From assembly GCA_910586745.1 (NCBI GenBank), contig CAJUJZ010000086.1, forward strand, positions 1 through 9,642: a stretch of DNA of 9,642 nt, written 5' to 3'. A program made the position numbers and the translations under genes. Shown one piece after another: positions 1-6,424 of this stretch (its first letter is position 1; every line of letters begins with the position of its first letter). This DNA is from an uncultured Mucispirillum sp. Lineage in GTDB: Bacteria > Chrysiogenota > Deferribacteres > Deferribacterales > Mucispirillaceae. The notes below the pieces were generated by a model, which was given only the letters and a program-made list of their open reading frames with translations, had not been told where the DNA came from and ran no database searches.

Positions 1-59
1 ATGGCAATAATGCAGTAAATAACGGCGTAAAAATTAAAATAACTTCTAAAATAGGCTGA
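1..59 (+). CDS. C-terminal end of an upstream gene, probably the RND periplasmic adaptor (partial)
   Basis: Reading from base 3, the frame is open and ends in TGA at 57-59, giving the tail GNNAVNNGVKIKITSKIG. The gene is cut by the window edge. The stop lies four bases before the ATG of the RND permease, so the two are almost certainly co-transcribed and probably translationally coupled. RND permeases are usually preceded by their membrane-fusion (HlyD/AcrA-like) adaptor, and a tail of the type 'nnGvkIkits' resembles the last beta-strand of such adaptors, where a Gly-Val-hydrophobic-Lys pattern is common. The identity therefore rests mainly on context. Eighteen residues are too few to exclude another product. 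Confidence 0.45.
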   Translation, partial: GNNAVNNGVKIKITSKIG

Positions 60-63
60 TACT

Positions 64-3000
64 ATGATTAAGTACGCATTAGATAACCCAATAAAAGTAT
101 TAGTAGCAGTATTTTTTGTAGTGCTTTTTGGTGTTCAGGCTGCAATGAATATGCCATACCGTCTTATTCCAAATATAGAATATCCGCAGATAACAATACG
201 CACAACATGGCGTGGTGCTTCCCCTTATGATATGGAAAAAGAAGTTATAGACAGACAGGAGAGGGTATTAAAAAGTATACCAGGCTTAACAGAGTTTGAA
301 AGTGCTGCTATGGAAGGCAGATGTAATGTAAAACTTACTTTTGATTTATCTGTTAGTGTTGATGATGCAATACTGCTTGTTTCTAATAAGCTTGATGAAG
401 TTAAAGGATACCCCGATGATATAGATAAGCCAACTATCCGTTCAGCAGACAGCGACTCTTTTGCGTCTATTGAATTAATGCTTACAACAAGAGACGGCAA
501 CCCAAGAAGTATAGATGAATATTTAAGCTACTTTGAAGAAGTTATCAAGCCATATATTGAGCGTGTGCAGGGTGTTGCAGATATGTGGTATTGGGGTGGC
601 AGGTCAAAACAGGTGCAGATTATTGTAGACCCATATAAAATGGGGGCATACAATATAAGCCTTTCTAAAATAATCAATGCTATTGACAAAGAAAATATTG
701 ATGTTTCAGCAGGTACAAGGGCTTATGGTGCAAAAGATTATCGTTTTAGAACAATGGGGGAAGGTGAAACACCTGAAGATATAGCAAATATAGTCATTGT
801 AAGCAGCGATAATTCAAGACTTAAACTTGGCGATGTGGCTCATGTTGGTTACGGCTATGAGAAAAAAGACTCATTTGTCAGATATAACAATAAAAATGCT
901 ATGAATATAGGTATTATTGCTCAGGCAGGATATAATATATTAGATTTAACTAACGATTTAGAAAAAGTAATAAATGATTTAAATAATACAATATTAAAAG
1001 ATAACAGAATAGAGTTTATATGGATATCAGACCAGCGTGGATATATTTTAAATGCCATAAGTTTAGTAAAATCTAATATTATTGCAGGCGGAATTTTAGC
1101 AGTTATCGTGCTTTTAGTATTTTTAAGAAGTATCCGTTCAACACTTGTTATTACTACAACTATTCCAATATGTATTATAGGCACATTTTTTATTATGAAT
1201 GCATTAGGGCGGTCGTTAAATGTAATAAGTCTTGCAGGTATTGCATTTTCTGTAGGTATGCTTATAGATAACTCTATTGTTGTGCTTGAAAATATTGACA
1301 GGCACATGAAAATGGGTAAAAAGGCAGTAACAGCAGCTTATGATGCAGTAAGAGAAGTTTGGGGTGCAATTTTAGCTTCTACTCTTACAACAATAGCAGT
1401 ATTTCTTCCTATTGTTTTTATAAAAGAAGAAGCAGGTCAGCTTTTTGGAGATATTGCAATAGCTGTCAGCTCATCTGTTGGTTTAAGCCTTATAGCCTCA
1501 GTATTTATAATACCTGTTGCAACAAAAGTAATATATGAAAAAACTGATAAGTTTAAATTTAATTCTCATTCAAAGTTTCATAATAAAGTGCATAATTTTA
1601 ATGAAACAATAGGAAATATAGGATCAAAAGTAGTTAATTTTACAGTAAGTGTTTCTGATAAAATAAATGCAAAAGTCAGCACAAGGTTAGTATTTGTAAT
1701 TGGCTTAACTGCTGCATCTTTAATAAGTGTTTATATTTTAATGCCAAAAATGGACTATCTTCCACTTGGCAATAAAAATATGATAGAAACAAAACTTACT
1801 GTGCCACCAGGTATTTCTCTTGCAGAAAGAAGAAAGATTGGTAATTTTTTTTATAAAGAATTAGAGCCATATATGCAGCAGGATTTAGATGGCTATCCAC
1901 GAATTAATACATTTGGCTTTGCTGGCGGTTCAAATGTAAGAGCAATATTAACAAGTACAGATGAACAGCGTGCAGGTGACTATAAACCATTACTGCAAAA
2001 TATTGTAAACCAGATACCCGGTATTCGCGGCTCTACTTCTCAGTCACCATTATTTAAAGTTGGCGGTGGACAGGGTAACGAATTTAAAATGAATGTATCT
2101 GGCAATATGAGTTATGACCAGTTAATATCTATTGTCCAGCTTATTCAGGCAAGAATATATCAGGAAATTGCAGATGTGCAGATGCAGATAAGCCCGTCAG
2201 CAAATCCTGTTTATCCAGAAGTGCGGCTTAATCCAGACAGGGAAGCTATTATGGCTTCAGGACTTACTACTGAAGAAGTGGGTATAGCAGTAGATGTTTA
2301 TTTAGATGGAAGAAAAGTAGGGGAGTTTAAAGACCCAGAAATAGGAACTATTGATATTTCTCTCCGTGGACCTTACGAAGAAAACGAAACAGGCAATATG
2401 GAAACAAACCCTGCAGAAGTTGGTGAGTTTGTAATAAATTCTTCTACTGGACTTGCTGTTCCTATTTCTAATTTATTTTATACAGAAGAAGTATTAGGTG
2501 TAGAAAGAATAAGGCGTTTTAATTCTCAAAGAGCTTTTGAATTTAAAATTATACTGCAAAAAGGTATGGTATTAGAAGAACTTCGCGATAATATTATGAA
2601 TAAAGTAATTGAGCCAATGCGTGCAGAAGGGCTGCTGAATGGTATAATAATATCTACAAGCGGTGCATCATCAAAATTAGAAAATGCTAAAAATGCATTA
2701 TCTGGAAACTTTATATTAGCAGTTATTATTACATATTTCTTAATGGCAGCACTGCTTAATAACTTTTTGTATCCATTGATTATATTATTCTCCATTCCAC
2801 TTGCAGCAACAGGCGGGTTTATGGGGCTTGCATTAACTGATTTATTTATAGCAGAACAGCCCCTTGATATTATTACTATGCTTGGCTTTATTATGCTTGT
2901 TGGATCAGTTGTAAATAACCCTATATTAATTGTATATCAGTCACTAAACTATATTAAACTTGGCATGAGCGGTAAAGCTTCAGTTCGCCTTGCATTAAAA

Positions 3001-3234
3001 ACAAGAATACGCCCTATCAGCATGAGTACAGCCACATCACTTTTCGGTATGCTGCCACTTGTTATAGCACCAGGGGCAGGAAGTGAACTTTATCGTGGTA
3101 TGGGAAGTGTAATATTAGGCGGTCTTGCCCTTGCAACAGTATTTACTATGTTTGTAATTCCTGCACTGCTTTCATTTTTCTTAGATAAAGTGCCAGGAAA
3201 AGACCACCTGCCAGAAGGATATATTGATGATTAG
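64..3234 (+). CDS. RND efflux permease (AcrB/AcrD/AcrF-type, ACR_tran family)
   Basis: Inner-membrane, proton-driven exporter of the resistance-nodulation-division superfamily, expected to work as a trimer with a periplasmic adaptor and an outer-membrane channel. The 1056 residues match the usual full length. TM1 is at about 8-29, followed by a periplasmic porter half, TM2-6 at about 338-490, TM7 at about 541-559, a second porter half, and TM8-12 from about 882 to 1040. TM4 carries GMLIDNSIVVLEN (Asp402-Asn403 at the place of AcrB Asp407-Asp408), and TM10 carries GSVVNNPILIV (Asn951-Asn952 near AcrB Lys940). Arg981/Arg983 in RIRP sit near AcrB Arg971. This pattern is shared by SwrC/MdtB-like branches, so it should still be active. 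The start ATG is four bases after the upstream stop, with a weak AGG at 53-55. The substrate (drug, lipid, bile salt or siderophore) cannot be read from sequence. Confidence 0.95.
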   Translation: MIKYALDNPIKVLVAVFFVVLFGVQAAMNMPYRLIPNIEYPQITIRTTWRGASPYDMEKEVIDRQERVLKSIPGLTEFESAAMEGRCNVKLTFDLSVSVDDAILLVSNKLDEVKGYPDDIDKPTIRSADSDSFASIELMLTTRDGNPRSIDEYLSYFEEVIKPYIERVQGVADMWYWGGRSKQVQIIVDPYKMGAYNISLSKIINAIDKENIDVSAGTRAYGAKDYRFRTMGEGETPEDIANIVIVSSDNSRLKLGDVAHVGYGYEKKDSFVRYNNKNAMNIGIIAQAGYNILDLTNDLEKVINDLNNTILKDNRIEFIWISDQRGYILNAISLVKSNIIAGGILAVIVLLVFLRSIRSTLVITTTIPICIIGTFFIMNALGRSLNVISLAGIAFSVGMLIDNSIVVLENIDRHMKMGKKAVTAAYDAVREVWGAILASTLTTIAVFLPIVFIKEEAGQLFGDIAIAVSSSVGLSLIASVFIIPVATKVIYEKTDKFKFNSHSKFHNKVHNFNETIGNIGSKVVNFTVSVSDKINAKVSTRLVFVIGLTAASLISVYILMPKMDYLPLGNKNMIETKLTVPPGISLAERRKIGNFFYKELEPYMQQDLDGYPRINTFGFAGGSNVRAILTSTDEQRAGDYKPLLQNIVNQIPGIRGSTSQSPLFKVGGGQGNEFKMNVSGNMSYDQLISIVQLIQARIYQEIADVQMQISPSANPVYPEVRLNPDREAIMASGLTTEEVGIAVDVYLDGRKVGEFKDPEIGTIDISLRGPYEENETGNMETNPAEVGEFVINSSTGLAVPISNLFYTEEVLGVERIRRFNSQRAFEFKIILQKGMVLEELRDNIMNKVIEPMRAEGLLNGIIISTSGASSKLENAKNALSGNFILAVIITYFLMAALLNNFLYPLIILFSIPLAATGGFMGLALTDLFIAEQPLDIITMLGFIMLVGSVVNNPILIVYQSLNYIKLGMSGKASVRLALKTRIRPISMSTATSLFGMLPLVIAPGAGSELYRGMGSVILGGLALATVFTMFVIPALLSFFLDKVPGKDHLPEGYIDD

Positions 3235-3263
3235 ATAGTTTATAAATTATCCCTTTATAATTA

Positions 3264-3311
3264 CAGCCTGTAAATTAAGCATAATGCTTTGTTTGCAGGC
3301 TGATTTTTTTT
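3264..3311 (+). terminator. Rho-independent terminator of the RND operon
   Basis: CAGCCTGTAAA (3264-3274) pairs with TTTGCAGGCTG (3292-3302), eleven pairs including one G-U wobble. A further AAGC/GCTT pairing lies inside the loop. The stem is followed by A and then a run of eight T (3304-3311). It begins 30 bases after the RND stop codon. Confidence 0.85.
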
Positions 3312-3313
3312 AA

Positions 3314-3389
3314 CAGCCAAATTTCTGTCGCAAACATCCTGTTTGCTTTTCTTCGCTACTCGCTCAGCGAAATTTGTCGTTCGATTCCC
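3314..3389. repeat. 76-bp structured intergenic repeat, copy 1
   Basis: It differs from the copy at 3485-3560 at a single base (G at 3383 here, A at 3554 there). It folds on paper into a three-way junction. CAAATTTC (3318-3325) pairs with GAAATTTG (3369-3376) and encloses two hairpins: GCAAAC-ATCCT-GTTTGC (3330-3346) and TTCGCT/AGCGAA (3352-3357 with 3366-3371, sharing three bases with the outer stem). The right end GTTCGATTCCC (3379-3389) equals the T-arm sequence of the neighbouring tmRNA, but on the opposite strand. The copy begins two bases after the T-run of the preceding terminator. This could be a REP/MITE-like element; its family is not recognised. Confidence 0.85.
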
Positions 3390-3433
3390 TGTACTTATTT
3401 TTATAAATAAAAAAAGGCATTAATGGTATATGA

Positions 3434-3445
3434 TGAGGGGAATCG
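3434..3445 (+). repeat. 12-bp duplicate of the tmRNA T-arm region (possible attachment-site scar)
   Basis: TGAGGGGAATCG here is identical to 3617-3628 inside the 3' end of the tmRNA gene, in the same orientation and 183 bases away. The identity stops at both sides. Because tmRNA 3' ends are common integrase targets, this may be a remnant attachment site, but 12 bases are weak evidence. Confidence 0.35.
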
Positions 3446-3482
3446 CTTTTAATAAATTTTAATCCTAAAAATTCATTAAAAG
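3446..3482. repeat. Inverted repeat / hairpin before repeat copy 2
   Basis: A 15-base arm (3446-3460) pairs at 14 of 15 positions with 3468-3482 around a 7-base loop. It ends two bases before repeat copy 2 starts. No T-run follows on either strand, so it does not look like a standard intrinsic terminator. Confidence 0.6.
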
Positions 3483-3484
3483 TC

Positions 3485-3560
3485 CAGCCAAATTTCTGTC
3501 GCAAACATCCTGTTTGCTTTTCTTCGCTACTCGCTCAGCGAAATTTGTCGTTCAATTCCC
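3485..3560. repeat. 76-bp structured intergenic repeat, copy 2
   Basis: Same 76-base unit as 3314-3389, same orientation, 171 bases downstream, with one substitution at 3554 that changes TTCGATTCCC to TTCAATTCCC. All stems described for copy 1 are intact. The sequences left and right of the two copies differ, so this is a dispersed unit and not a longer tandem duplication. No target-site duplication is visible. Confidence 0.85.
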
Positions 3561-3565
3561 ACTAT

Positions 3566-3611
3566 ATAAATAGATAAAGGGATAGCAAAAGCTATCCCTT
3601 TATCTATTTAT
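3566..3611 (-). terminator. Long hairpin abutting the tmRNA 3' end (terminator and/or processing signal)
   Basis: Arms 3566-3586 and 3591-3611 are perfectly complementary over 21 pairs, with a four-base loop (AAAA on the plus strand). The tmRNA discriminator base (3611) is the outermost paired base, so the hairpin starts directly at the mature 3' end. There is no clear U-run beyond it on the minus strand, only AT-rich arms, so it may act partly as a terminator and partly as a boundary for 3' trimming. Confidence 0.65.
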
Positions 3612-3956
3612 GGAGGTGAGGGGAATCGAACCCCTGTCCAAAAAGCTTACTTCCACAAATACTACATGCTTAGTCTGTGCTTAAATCTCCCCCGCCCACC
3701 TCCACAGACAAAGTAAGTTTGGGGAAAGCTCTTAAAGTCTTATACCTGCCACAGAGCAAGGCAGATACCAGCCCATATTAGTTGACACCCTTACAGTCCG
3801 TCATGGGCGGACAGTCTATAAGAGCGTCGCTGAAACTATGCAGCGAGAGCTAATTCGTCGTTAGCGTTTACTTTTTTGCCTGAGTTTTGGCAAGGGCTCA
3901 GACAGCCTTGACATGCATTTGAGGATATTGGCTCCCTGTCGAAACCAAGCACCCCC
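3611..3956 (-). ncRNA. ssrA: Transfer-messenger RNA (tmRNA, one-piece)
   Basis: tmRNA rescues ribosomes stalled on broken mRNA. It is charged with alanine, enters with SmpB, and encodes a degradation tag. On the minus strand the 5' end GGGGGTG (3956-3950) pairs with CACCTCC (3618-3612) as the acceptor stem, with one G-U. The tRNA-like domain also shows GGTTTCGACAGGGAG near the 5' end and the T-arm GGTTCGATTCCCC near the 3' end. Pseudoknot 1 is readable (CTGAG/CTCAG with TTGCC/GGCAA), as are two later ones (GTCCG/CGGAC with CCCAT/ATGGG; CTGCC/GGCAG with GCTCT/AGAGC). The 3' CCA is not encoded, since TAA follows the discriminator A. smpB lies 97 bases upstream on the same strand. A candidate own promoter is TTGAAC (4047-4042) with TATATA (4023-4018), which would give a precursor to be trimmed at its 5' end. 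Confidence 0.97.
3836..3865 (-). other. tmRNA tag reading frame: ANDELALAA-stop
   Basis: Within the tmRNA, after the GTAAAC that follows pseudoknot 1, the codons GCT AAC GAC GAA TTA GCT CTC GCT GCA TAG read A-N-D-E-L-A-L-A-A-stop. With the first alanine delivered by the charged tmRNA, the tag is (A)ANDELALAA. It starts with the common AND(E) and ends in the LAA-type signal recognised by ClpXP/ClpAP-class proteases. Confidence 0.93.
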
Positions 3957-4053
3957 TTAATATGTTACAATTTTCCGTAATACTGCGTTATATTTTCACT
4001 CACAATGCTCATTTACCTATATAAGTAAACTCCGCCTGCTCGTTCAATACAAA

Positions 4054-4521
4054 CTACTTAAATTTTAATTTAAAATCTCTTTCAAGTTCTCTGTTAATAT
4101 CTTTATCTTTTATAGTCTGTCTTTTATCATAGAGTTTTTTACCTCTAGCAAGAGCTACCTGCATTTTTATTATTCTCCCTTTTAAATAGGCTTTTGTCGC
4201 AACTAGCGTAAGCCCTTTTTCCTGCACTTTGCCTATCAGCTGATTAATTTCTTTCCTGTGTAAGAGCAGTTTTCTAGTGCGGAGTGGGTCTTTATTAAAA
4301 ATATTGCCCTGCTCATAAGGGGAAACATGGCAGTTAATAAGATAAACTTCATTTTTCATTATTTTTACAATAGATTCTTTTAAGTTCATCTTACCAGCAC
4401 GAATAGATTTTACTTCTGTACCGTGCAGCTCAATGCCTGCTTCATATTCAGTTAAAATTTCATATTCATGATAAGCCTTTTTATTTGTAGCAAGGCTTGA
4501 ATTATTTGCATTTTTACTCAT
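4054..4521 (-). CDS. smpB: SsrA-binding protein SmpB
   Basis: SmpB binds the tRNA-like domain of tmRNA and stands in for the missing anticodon arm in the stalled ribosome's decoding centre. From Met at 4521 the protein is 155 residues, normal for the family. Visible family blocks are YEAGIELHGTEVKSIRAGK (about 26-44), then YEQGN and DPLRTRKLLLHRKEI in the OB-fold body, and the basic C-terminal tail GKKLYDKRQTIKDKD (about 127-141), which enters the mRNA channel. An in-frame ATG exists 54 bases upstream (4575). I reject it because the added residues are hydrophobic and unlike SmpB, and because a consensus promoter lies inside that stretch. No Shine-Dalgarno sequence precedes 4521. The gene is followed by ssrA and is divergent from dapF. 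Confidence 0.96.
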   Translation of the reverse strand: MSKNANNSSLATNKKAYHEYEILTEYEAGIELHGTEVKSIRAGKMNLKESIVKIMKNEVYLINCHVSPYEQGNIFNKDPLRTRKLLLHRKEINQLIGKVQEKGLTLVATKAYLKGRIIKMQVALARGKKLYDKRQTIKDKDINRELERDFKLKFK

Positions 4522-4527
4522 AGGGAT

Positions 4528-4557
4528 ATAATATATATTAAAAAGAAAAAATGTCAA
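4528..4557 (-). promoter_or_regulatory. Promoter of smpB (would give a leaderless mRNA)
   Basis: On the minus strand there is a perfect -35 TTGACA (4557-4552), an 18-base T-rich spacer, and TATTAT (4533-4528, five of six to consensus). The base seven positions past the -10 is 4521, the A of the smpB ATG. An alternative -10 TATATT with a 16-base spacer would start two bases earlier. Either way there is no room for a Shine-Dalgarno sequence. Confidence 0.6.
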
Positions 4558-4696
4558 TAGATTATACATTTGCATAAACCAGTAGTTTAATAAAAACTAA
4601 AAATATTATAGATGTATTTATCTGAATATAAAATTAATTGAAATATTATGATAAATATGTTATTCATTGTTACACAAGTAAAATAATGAGGCAAAT

Positions 4697-5512
4697 ATGA
4701 ATATTATATTTTCAAAAATGAGCGGTAATGGTAATGATTTTATTATAATAGATAACAGGGACGGCAGATATACATCATTATATAATAAACAGTTTATAGA
4801 AAAAGTTTGTGCAAGGGGGTTATCTGCTGGTGCAGACGGGTTAATTTTTATAGAAAATTCTGATACTGTTGATTTTAAATGGCAGTTTTTTAATTCTGAC
4901 GGCTCAGTTGCAGAAATGTGCGGCAATGGTGCAAGATGTGCGGCAAGATATGCTTTTCTTGAAAATATTGCAGGCAGAAATATGGCATTTGAAACTCTTG
5001 CAGGCATTATTAAAGCTGATATTATGGAAAATAATGAAGTAAAAACAATGCTTACTGCACCACACAGCTTAGAGCTTGATAAAAAAGTTACTGCATGTGG
5101 CAGAGAATATGATATTCATTCGGTTAATACAGGTGTTCCCCATGCTGTTATAATTTGCGAAAATGTGGCAGAAACAGATGTATTTTTATTAGGCAGAGAT
5201 ATAAGATATAATAAAGATTTTGCAGAAAACGGCACAAATGTTAATTTTATAGAAGTAACTGGAGAAAACTCATTAAAAATAAGAACTTATGAAAGAGGCG
5301 TAGAAGGGGAAACATTAGCATGTGGAACAGGCTGTGCAGCTTCAGCAATAGTTGCTGTTAAAAAAGGATTTGTAAAAGGTCCTGTTCGTCTGTTAACATA
5401 TGGTGGTAAAACTCTTACAGTATATTATGATGATAATAACACTGTGTATCTTCAAGGAGAAGGACGCAGAATATATATAGGAAATTTGCAGGAAGAAGCA
5501 TATAATTATTAA
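4697..5512 (+). CDS. dapF: Diaminopimelate epimerase
   Basis: Converts LL-2,6-diaminopimelate to meso-diaminopimelate, the precursor of lysine and the cross-linking residue of Gram-negative peptidoglycan. It is a cytoplasmic, cofactor-free two-cysteine racemase. The 271 residues are the normal length. The N-terminal MSGNGNDFI (8-16) is the family signature. The two catalytic cysteines sit in symmetric motifs, EMCGNGARC (Cys75) and ACGTGCAAS (Cys209), with ERGVEGETLACGTG forming the second active-site loop. A GAGG ribosome site (4688-4691) lies five bases before the ATG. It is the first gene of dapF-dapA-dapB, divergent from smpB across 175 bases in which I see no convincing sigma-70 promoter for this strand. 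Confidence 0.97.
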   Translation: MNIIFSKMSGNGNDFIIIDNRDGRYTSLYNKQFIEKVCARGLSAGADGLIFIENSDTVDFKWQFFNSDGSVAEMCGNGARCAARYAFLENIAGRNMAFETLAGIIKADIMENNEVKTMLTAPHSLELDKKVTACGREYDIHSVNTGVPHAVIICENVAETDVFLLGRDIRYNKDFAENGTNVNFIEVTGENSLKIRTYERGVEGETLACGTGCAASAIVAVKKGFVKGPVRLLTYGGKTLTVYYDDNNTVYLQGEGRRIYIGNLQEEAYNY

Positions 5513-5524
5513 GCGGAGGATATC

Positions 5525-6409
5525 ATGTTTCAAGGCAGTATAGTTGCACTTATTACACCATTTAAAAATAATGAAGTTGACGAAAAAGCATTAAGAGAGC
5601 TTGTAGAGTTTCATATTGCAGAAGGCACTGATGCTATCGTTCCATGCGGCACAACAGGGGAATCTGCTACACTTTCTCATGAAGAACACTGCAGGGTTAT
5701 AGAAATAGTTATAGAGCAGGCTAAAAAAAGGATACCGATAATTGCCGGAGCTGGCTCAAACAGCACTAAAGAAGCAGTTTTTTTAACAGAGCATGCTAAA
5801 AAATCAGGTGCAGATGCTGTGCTTTCTATTACTCCATATTATAATAAACCTAATCAGGCTGGTTTGTATCAGCATTTTAAAACTATTGCTGAACAGGTAG
5901 ATATACCTATAGTTTTATATAATGTGCCAGGCAGAACAGGAGTAAATATGCTCCCAGATACAGTTGTCCGCTTATCTAATGTAAAAAATATAATAGGTGT
6001 TAAAGAAGCCAGCGGTTCTCTTGATCAGGCAGGAGCTATATTGCAGCATACTGATGAAAATTTTGATGTAATATCTGGAGAAGATTCGCTTACTTTTCCT
6101 ATGATGGCAATGGGTGCAAAAGGTGTTATTTCTGTTGTTGCAAATGTAGCACCTAAAAAAATGTCTGAAATGTGTCATGCAGTATTAGATAATGATATGC
6201 TGCTTGGCAGAAAACTTCATTATGAGCTTTTAGATTTATGCAAAGGGGTATTTTTTGAAACAAACCCAATACCTGCTAAAAAAGCAGTTTATATGATGGG
6301 GCTTGTAGAAAATGAAATACGCCTGCCTCTTGTGGAAATGACTAGAGAAAATACTCAAAAATTAAAAACCATTATGGAAAAACTTAATATAAAAATAGTT
6401 AGAGATTAA
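5525..6409 (+). CDS. dapA: 4-hydroxy-tetrahydrodipicolinate synthase
   Basis: Condenses pyruvate with aspartate-4-semialdehyde, the first committed step of the diaminopimelate/lysine branch. It is a cytoplasmic (beta/alpha)8-barrel, usually tetrameric. The 294 residues match the family. The Schiff-base lysine is Lys160 in IIGVKEASGS, and the catalytic triad is Thr44 (CGTTGE), Tyr106 (ITPYYNKP) and Tyr132 (LYNVPGRTG), one residue off E. coli DapA numbering for the last two. Arg137 in the same motif is the usual substrate-carboxylate contact. The start is supported by a strong GCGGAGGA site five to six bases before the ATG, 12 bases after the dapF stop. Among the wider DHDPS/NAL family, the dap neighbours make this assignment firm. 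Confidence 0.97.
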   Translation: MFQGSIVALITPFKNNEVDEKALRELVEFHIAEGTDAIVPCGTTGESATLSHEEHCRVIEIVIEQAKKRIPIIAGAGSNSTKEAVFLTEHAKKSGADAVLSITPYYNKPNQAGLYQHFKTIAEQVDIPIVLYNVPGRTGVNMLPDTVVRLSNVKNIIGVKEASGSLDQAGAILQHTDENFDVISGEDSLTFPMMAMGAKGVISVVANVAPKKMSEMCHAVLDNDMLLGRKLHYELLDLCKGVFFETNPIPAKKAVYMMGLVENEIRLPLVEMTRENTQKLKTIMEKLNIKIVRD

Positions 6410-6424
6410 TAAGGAGAAATATAA

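Noticed and set aside
225..2795. Minus-strand open frames inside the RND gene
   Set aside because: They are shadows of a well-conserved plus-strand gene, with low-complexity Ser/Ile-rich translations and no ribosome sites.
3314..3389. A tRNA gene, suggested by the 76-base length and the T-arm-like end GTTCGATTCCC
   Set aside because: There is no acceptor stem joining the ends, no D-arm or anticodon arm in the right place, and the T-stem lacks its 5' strand. The stems that do form give a different fold.
3235..3420. Small minus-strand open frame running through repeat copy 1 and the RND terminator
   Set aside because: It has no plausible start codon or ribosome site, and it overlaps a strong terminator and a structured repeat. 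It is probably open by chance.
3312..3560. CRISPR array, because of direct repeats separated by unique sequence
   Set aside because: There are only two copies of 76 bases, a 95-base spacer, and no cas genes. Unit size and structure are unlike CRISPR repeats.
4522..4575. N-terminal extension of SmpB from the upstream ATG
   Set aside because: The added residues are hydrophobic and unlike any SmpB N-terminus, there is no ribosome site, and the stretch contains the consensus promoter.
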